Source of the DNA: Prostheceraeus crozeri
Lineage: Eukaryota; Platyhelminthes; Polycladida; Euryleptidae
Assembly (NCBI GenBank): GCA_907163375.1
Contig: CAJQUW010010273.1
Coordinates: 558,001 to 622,000, forward strand
Length of the DNA: 64,000 bases
Reading direction: 5' to 3'
Below, piece by piece: positions 58,334 through 64,000 of this stretch. A program made the position numbers and the translations under genes. Position 1 is the stretch's first letter; each line of letters opens with the position of its first letter. The notes under the pieces are model-generated. The model was not told the DNA's origin and did no database searches. It saw only the letters and a list, made by a program, of their open reading frames with translations.

Positions 58334-60261
58334 CAGGGTGCCCGCGGCTTTTGTACCATGAAATTCCAGGTTTTTCCAGGTTTTTCCAGGTATTTCAAGA
58401 TTATATATTTCGTTATTTTTTTTCATGTTGATTTTCGATGAACTGGATACCATCTACTCTATCATGTTCTTAAGAAGAAAAAGTCAGATATAGGTATTTC
58501 TTTCGCATCAATTTAATGATATTTGATGTATTCGCAACATTTGATAACTTCTCATATTATTTTATTCCTCATTCAAATAATTATAAAATATAAAATCTAC
58601 AAAACTACGATATATATGTATATAAATTGTACATGAAGATAAAAGGAAAACGATAGTGATTATGATAACATCTATTGTGATGAAAGTTGCAGTTTGTTGT
58701 AAAGGTCACTTTAGCTTTTCATTATTTTTAGAGTCTCTGCCATTTTCTTGTTGATTGCATTCTCTTCTGCCTTCGCATTTGCCAAAACAGCCATTTTCTT
58801 GCATCTCAACTCCTCCATTAATTCCTCAGCGTGCCTCTTTCGTTTGTCTTTTTCATATGACTCATGTGAAGTCGTTTTTTTCATTTCAAGTGCATTCCGA
58901 TACCGCTGCCTAGCCAGACCTACGGACTTTTTCAATTCAGGTGTAATTGCAACGTTCAATGGACCACCGCAAGCATTCAAGTGATCGAACACCATGCCCT
59001 GAGCTATGAGAGATTGATTGTGTAAATTTACAACTAAGAAATTTTTGTTCACTGAAAACCTGGATTCGACAGAGCTATTTCCGTGTGACAAAATCAAAAT
59101 CATTTTGGTCACCGTCCAGAGATCTTTCATATCAGAATTTTCTCCAATGGCCTCAGCATAAAAATCATCGAGTCTTTTGGAATTAGCTTCATAGGCATTC
59201 ACTTTCTCACCGAAAACAATATCCTCAAGAAGATTGGAATATTGCTGCTTTGCTTTATCTGCAATTTCTTCAGAAACGCGGTTGGCTTCTACTAAATTCT
59301 CTAACAATATCTGCATTCGTGCAAGACATGCAGCTTTACTGGTTTGTATACAAGATGGAGACAATGCACTTGCTGCACGTACGATTGGAAAATGTAATGG
59401 ACATCGTTCAAGAAAATTTCTGACAAGGGCAGACAGAAACATCTTGCAATCACTGTAAAACTGATTCTTCTGGCGTTGCTGCAAGTTTTTAAGTGCTTTG
59501 TTAGCACCAAACCCAACGTCAGGTTGAAACAATAAAGCATCACTTTTCAATGAAATATCAACAGCTGAAAGTTTTCGGAAGCTTGTCAAAGAATTCATAA
59601 CTTCATGTTTTACGAAGCGTTTCATGAGGTCTTTAATGAGTCGATCGAGATGCTCATACAAAAATGGAAACATTGGTTTAGAAGACTGAAATTCTGTCAG
59701 AAATGGTCCTATCTGCAATGCGACAGATTTGAAGAAGTGCAGTTCAGCGATAAGAAATTGGTTATGCAACTGACTCTGAATGGTTTCATACAACTGAGTC
59801 GAAACATTCACCTCTTTAAACCACTTCACCAAATGAGGATAAATCTCGATTGCTCTTGCGGCTACATCAGCATTTTCAATCCACCTTACTACACAGAACT
59901 TCAATGGAAAGAGATTACAACCAGTTACATCTTTAAACGATGCACGGCGAGATGGACAATCCTTAAACATTATATATATGTTTCTTAAGAAACCGTTTAT
60001 ATTCCAACCAGATTCTTTATTAAAAGTCTACATGACTGTACATAGAAATATTAAATATCGTTTATGTTTTCAAGACTTTGTCAAAGTATACGAGATTTCG
60101 TATACGAGTACTCCTACGAGATTTCGTGTACGAGATACGAGTACTCGTACATGATAAAAACATTTTCAAAATTTCCAGGTTTTTCCAGGTTTTTGATATC
60201 CCAGCAGGTTTTTCCATGTTTATGGAGCAATATCAGGTTTTTCCAGGTCGCGGGCACCCTG
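58334..60261 (-). mobile_element. hAT-like element retaining only the transposase C-terminal part
   Basis: Ends are CAGGGTGCCCGCG and complement. TGTACA flanks both sides (58328-58333 and 60262-60267), but this hexamer is palindromic and may partly belong to the TIR. GGTTTTTCCAGG is iterated inside both ends. The 1.93-kb element holds one long minus-strand ORF. The space between the ORF start and the end (about 230 bp) cannot hold the missing transposase half, so this is an internally deleted derivative. Confidence 0.85.
58711..59970 (-). CDS. hAT-like transposase C-terminal part, 419 residues, uninterrupted
   Basis: The frame starts MFKDCPSRRASFKDVTGCNL and has FPLKFCVVRWIENADVAARA, FQSSKPMFPFLYEHLDRLIK and a C-terminal block LSHGNSSVESRFSVNKNFLV. 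It ends in a lysine/glutamate-rich coiled-coil tail (EELMEELRCKKMAVLANAKA). This is the second half of a large animal protein family with a zinc-finger and hAT-type fold, recalled from fish and invertebrate genomes. Coding similarity continues upstream of the first ATG (KESGWNINGFLRNIYIM) to about 60030, where TGTAG could be a splice acceptor. The first catalytic acids are absent, so it cannot be a full transposase. Confidence 0.75.
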   Translation of the reverse strand: MFKDCPSRRASFKDVTGCNLFPLKFCVVRWIENADVAARAIEIYPHLVKWFKEVNVSTQLYETIQSQLHNQFLIAELHFFKSVALQIGPFLTEFQSSKPMFPFLYEHLDRLIKDLMKRFVKHEVMNSLTSFRKLSAVDISLKSDALLFQPDVGFGANKALKNLQQRQKNQFYSDCKMFLSALVRNFLERCPLHFPIVRAASALSPSCIQTSKAACLARMQILLENLVEANRVSEEIADKAKQQYSNLLEDIVFGEKVNAYEANSKRLDDFYAEAIGENSDMKDLWTVTKMILILSHGNSSVESRFSVNKNFLVVNLHNQSLIAQGMVFDHLNACGGPLNVAITPELKKSVGLARQRYRNALEMKKTTSHESYEKDKRKRHAEELMEELRCKKMAVLANAKAEENAINKKMAETLKIMKS

Positions 60262-60280
60262 TGTACATCGTACATACAGT

Positions 60281-60475
60281 GATCTCTGTGGCACAGTGGT
60301 TAAGTGCTTGGTCTAGCGATCTTTCGGTCCAGAGGTCGAGACCTGAAAGTGTCATTGGAAGTCGCCAGGAAGGGCATCCGGACTAGAAGATCACAACGCT
60401 CCAGTTAGAAGTCTGACTATGTCAGCACCGTCCAAGTCCCCAGTAAGGGGAAGTAGTGACGTTGAGCCATCATTT
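60281..60475 (+). mobile_element. tRNA-derived SINE, copy 2
   Basis: It starts with an A-box-like TGGCACAGTGGTTAAGTG and a B-box-like GGTCGAGACC. The body AGGAAGGGCATCCGGACTAG, then CAGCACCGTCCAAGTCCCCA, matches the copy at 15008-15198 in the opposite orientation. It lies 14 bp beyond the preceding hAT-like element's target duplication. Confidence 0.85.
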
Positions 60476-61509
60476 TTTTCATGCAGGTAGTTAACAGAGA
60501 ATCCTGAATAATTTTTTAAAAAAATTGCAATGCTAGAAATTAAATATAGGCCTCATTAACTAACACACAAATAGTATTCCATAACAGAAGAAACATACTA
60601 GAAACATAAATGCAAAAGTAAGTGCACCTAGTGAAGATTCAACGACCTCGGGAGACGAGAACCATGGCGCGACTTAAGTCATCAAATCTCCGTATGAAAC
60701 TTATTATTTCAAATAACTTAAACTTTTATTTAACTTTATTCAGTTACTTAAGGGCCATTCCATTTATCAGTGACGTGACATATTAAATTCCTTAAATGAC
60801 ATAAAAGTGTGAATATTGTGAATTAGAGCTTGATATTTCATTTATATCTACTCTTTGTCATCAAGCATCAATTGTAAGAAACTGGACATTTTTTTCAAAT
60901 TTGACTTTGATTAGTTTCAGTTTTAAGATGTCTCAGTGACGTGACATTTTCTTCCCTAGATTTTGATACTATCTCCTAAATTTTGAAATTCTTCTAAATT
61001 CTGTCGAAATTTTTCTAACTGTTATAAGGGTTTCCATGCTAGAGCGCTACTTAACATCATCGTAAAACTTATTTTGATAGAAAGTTGAAACCTCGTGTTG
61101 AATTTAGCGATGGCCCATCTCAGTGACGTGACCCTCTGAAAATGCTAACACAAAAGGATTTGTAAATGATATCAAATTCGTCTATTTTGCATCATAATCA
61201 TTCAAAATGAGAAAAACTCAGTTTTCCATAGTGTATACATTTATTTAATTCAATAGATCGATCATTTCAGTGATCAAGAAGACTAGAAAATCAAGAAAGT
61301 CTACATATGGTCACACAAATCGGAGTTGTAGACGACTCCCACAGCCTACTGGGATAGGGTCGTCCAACAATCGTAGGATGTCCTCGATGGGGTAGTCAAG
61401 GATCCATTTAGGGTAATTCATTTTAAAATACAAAGCTCGAAGTCGTAAAACTGGGAGAGAATTTTTTCTTTACATTCATTATGACTGACCTCCCGTACAG
61501 ACAACTCTA

Positions 61510-62016
61510 CTAGTCAAGGATGTCTTCCTTGTTTGGCCATTTGTATGTACCGACACTTGTAGCCTCCAGACTTGCCACCGTGACCCGACCAGGGACAATG
61601 ACTTCTCGGACAAGTCCGCAGTATTCTTGGCCTTCGTAGTTAAATGCCACCCACTTTCCAACTTCAAGATTCATTTGGAAAGCAGGGGCAGCGATCGGCG
61701 CGGTCACCTCCTCTTCTACCGCGTCAACAATGTCTCTCTGCCGGATAATGACCTTCAACTGCTTCGACGACGTTGACGTGAGAGACATCAAGATGGAATT
61801 TTCTTTGTTCTGCTCCCTGAGCCTTTCGCGCTGACGACGCTTCCTTTCATTCTGAGCCATTTTCTTCTTAGCTATAAGAAGATCTTTCTCTGCATTGTCG
61901 ACCATTCCTTGTATCTTCTTCTTCTGACGCTCGCGGTACCTTCTTGCCTTTTCTGCCTCCGACCATCTACCGCTTTCTTGAAGCCGAGACTTGTACGTGC
62001 GTTGGTACTGTGACAT
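61510..62016 (-). CDS. 168-residue protein: basic coiled coil plus Tudor/chromo-like module
   Basis: Residues 1-75 are extremely basic and helical (SEAEKARRYRERQKKK, ERKRRQRERLREQNKEN). Residues about 113-168 form a small beta module, LEVGKWVAFNYEGQEYCGLV, then VTVASLEATSVGTYKWPNKE, with the spacing of Tudor/chromo-like barrels. The same two kinds of segment stand at the two ends of the Sola-like transposase in the 35-39 kb element, where a catalytic core lies between them. The ORF is complete with its own ATG. It may be a natural fusion left after internal deletion, able to bind element DNA without cutting. That role is inference. Confidence 0.65.
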   Translation of the reverse strand: MSQYQRTYKSRLQESGRWSEAEKARRYRERQKKKIQGMVDNAEKDLLIAKKKMAQNERKRRQRERLREQNKENSILMSLTSTSSKQLKVIIRQRDIVDAVEEEVTAPIAAPAFQMNLEVGKWVAFNYEGQEYCGLVREVIVPGRVTVASLEATSVGTYKWPNKEDILD

Positions 62017-62139
62017 GATTCTATTTGATCTAAATGTCGGCCAGTTTATATATCAGATGCTTCATTCAATTTCAAATTTGAATTTAAATATATTTCGTTC
62101 AAGGGCGACAACAATAGAAAGCTTATTTCAATGTGTGTG

Positions 62140-63275
62140 GTCATTTAGATATCTATGATTCTCACGATTAGCATCTACTGTTGATGATTGTATGACTCAT
62201 CGAATTCACTGAAATTCCTATGTGTAAGCTAAGGTCATTTAGATATCTATGATTCTCACGATTAGCATCATTCTGCTGTTGATGATTGTATGACTCATCG
62301 AATTCATTGTAATTCCTATGTTAAAAGAAAACTGTTGAACGTTGACTCAAGGAAAATACAGATTGTAGTTGAAGTAGCGGGACTGTGATGGAAATTCTGT
62401 TATGATTATACGATTTCAAGAAATAAGTTTGTGTAAGAAATTGTCACGTCACTCAGGTAAGCAAATGTCACGTCACTGAGAAAAGATATCAAACTTATCA
62501 AAGCATCTAAATTTAATAATTGTGTGCATATTGATTGAAATAACGTCTACATGTAAACAGAGGATTATGAACGATTTGGTCCAATTCACTCTTGGTGCGG
62601 TAATAAAATACTATGTACAATTAATACTTTAATTACATGATTGTGTAATTAATTATTCAATACTTCCTATGTATTGACTGAGTAACATGCACTTCAACAG
62701 AAGTAGTACATTTCTAACTATGTTCTTTGATGTCATAGAAACCGCTAAGGACAGCTTCCGTGAAGGCGGTATACAAATAAAGAATTAATATTATTGTTTT
62801 TTTAACAACAATAATATTATTATTATTGCTGTTATATTATTATTATTATTATTGCTATTAATCGTAATAATAAATTGTAAATTAATAATTATTCAATTAT
62901 ATTAAATTATACAGCATAAAATTATTGTATATACATGTAAGTCACTAATTTATATATTAATATACATGTATCATGTAATAAATTATTTTTTTAATTAATT
63001 ATGTAATAAAATCGTAATAAATATGTAATAATATAATAATTACTCAGTGAAAATACAGATTGTAGTTGGAGTAACGGAACTGTGATGGAAATTCTGATAA
63101 AATTATACGATATCAAGAAATAAGTTTGAGTAAAGAATTTGTCACGTCACTGAGAAAAAATATCAAACCTATCAAAACATCTGAATTTAATAATTATGTG
63201 CATATTGATTGAAATAACGTCTAAACAGAGGATTATGAACGATTTGGTCCAATTCACTCTTGCTGCGGTGTAGGA
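62140..63275 (+). repeat. Direct repeats and AT-rich filler inside the TTAA element
   Basis: A unit of about 85 bp (ATTTAGATATCTATGATTCT, then CACGATTAGCATC) is in tandem at 62141 and 62229. A larger unit of about 240 bp, from AGATTGTAGTTG to CAATTCACTCTTG, occurs at about 62360-62600 and again at about 63057-63270. The 450 bp between the large copies is almost pure A/T with an ATT microsatellite (62790-62860). Confidence 0.8.
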
Positions 63276-63676
63276 TTAACATGATGCTCAAAATCTCAGT
63301 GACGTGACATGAAATATGCTCAAGTTCAAATATATGTCTACGTCATGCATCGAAAGTTTGAAATCATACTTTATCCTTTCTAAATTGCTTATTGATATGA
63401 GTGAGGTCTCTGAATTATAGTAAATCAACCGATAGTGATATATTTGAGGGAAAAAATAAATTTTCTTTTTTTGTCATGGTTACATGTAATTTAGACGATA
63501 ATTGAACTCGTCAGATAGTACAAGATTTTTTTGCTTTGTTTTGAAGTTGAGTTCAATTTTAAGTTGAAATTATAATACTTAAGGGTATTCTTCATCGATT
63601 GAAACACAGTTTAGAGGTGTCCTATGTAATTTATTTTTCGACCCCCTGGTTGACATTTGCGTGGAATGGCCCTTAA

Positions 63677-64000
63677 GTTATTTAAAATTAAGTTAAATAA
63701 CTTAAGTAACTGAATAATGCCGTCAACATAAACTAAGAGAAGCATATCCGGTGCCGTAGGTGGCCCATAAATAGAATAAATTAAAATATTTCTGGTGGCA
63801 ATTAGTATAATGGTTGTGTCGGTGTTACTTTCCGAGTACGATGTCGTCCAAAAAAAACACCACGGCAGCGCATCACTGAACAAAACGGACCAATCATCTC
63901 GCTTACTTGAAACCACTCCAAGTTCAGAGCACTCCTTCTATTAAGAATTTCTAACTTTTTGCACGATTCATTACATGTTAGAGAAATGAAAAATAACTAA
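63677..64000. other. Window end, no gene supported
   Basis: The flank next to the TTAA element contains CTTAAGTAACTGAATAAT, the inverted copy of the left flank ATTCAGTTACTTAA. A minus-strand frame at 63611-63916 has no domain and partly reads the TIR. Confidence 0.5.

Larger units (their letters stand above)
60752..63672 (-). mobile_element. TTAA-flanked TIR transposon with iterated TCAGTGACGTGAC motif
   Basis: Ends are GGGCCATTCCA and complement (11 bp), with TTAA on both sides (60748-60751 and 63673-63676). TCAGTGACGTGAC occurs near 60766, 60931 and 61120 at the left. At the right it occurs inverted (GTCACGTCACTGA) near 62443, 62467 and 63140, and forward near 63297. TTAA targets are used by piggyBac, Kolobok and Sola3. 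The encoded protein fits none that I can confirm and resembles the ends of the Sola-like protein at 35-39 kb. The single intact ORF suggests a deletion derivative. Confidence 0.82.

Noticed and set aside
63611-63916. Minus-strand 101-residue frame at the window end
   Set aside because: It partly reads the TIR of the TTAA element and has no domain or splice support.
1-64000. CRISPR arrays, rRNA and functional tRNA genes
   Set aside because: None seen. The only tRNA-like sequences are the two SINE heads, and the regularly spaced 13-bp motifs belong to transposon ends.

Overview
This looks like AT-rich nuclear DNA of an invertebrate animal: canonical GT-AG introns, many different eukaryotic transposons, tRNA-derived SINEs and no bacterial-style operons. 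Frequent short motifs such as TACATGTA and TAGGCCTA, together with Polinton and Penelope-like elements, fit a marine invertebrate, possibly a deuterostome such as an echinoderm. The species assignment is a guess.

One host gene dominates. It is a complete NUB1 homologue (NEDD8 ultimate buster 1) on the minus strand, with nine coding exons from 47,708 down to 2,276. All splice sites found are canonical, the phases add up, and the predicted protein has 607 residues, close to human NUB1. It has an N-terminal region, a ubiquitin-like domain, a helical middle, three UBA domains and an acidic tail. About 1.8 kb of coding sequence is spread over 45 kb because mobile elements fill the introns.

Mobile elements from left to right: a hairpin-bearing tandem repeat (3.4-3.85 kb); a hAT remnant (about 6 kb); a Penelope-like retroelement remnant (13.0-14.3 kb); a hAT-like element (14.78-16.98 kb) carrying a SINE; a full-length but broken Polinton (19,706-39,867, 6-bp target duplication TTTACC) filling one intron; a DNA transposon (35,116-39,292) with an uncharacterised Sola-like transposase inserted in the Polinton's right terminal repeat; a three-level nest (41,825-46,818) of a hAT-like element holding a LINE that holds a Charlie-like hAT; an apparently intact autonomous hAT (48,244-50,726, 619-residue transposase); an unassigned TIR element (50,831-54,942) holding a Tc1/mariner relic and a 5'-truncated LINE; LINE and Tc1 scraps (55.5-56.7 kb); a hAT-like element keeping only the C-terminal part of its transposase (58,334-60,261); a second SINE; and a TTAA-flanked element (60,752-63,672) with an intact 168-residue ORF.

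The most novel-looking material is the pair of TIR elements at 35.1-39.3 kb and 60.8-63.7 kb. Each has short TIRs, 4-bp target duplications, its own iterated 13-bp subterminal motif, and proteins with a basic N-terminal region and a Tudor/chromo-like C-terminal module. The second element may encode a natural miniature protein made of just these two end domains. No host gene other than NUB1 is recognised.
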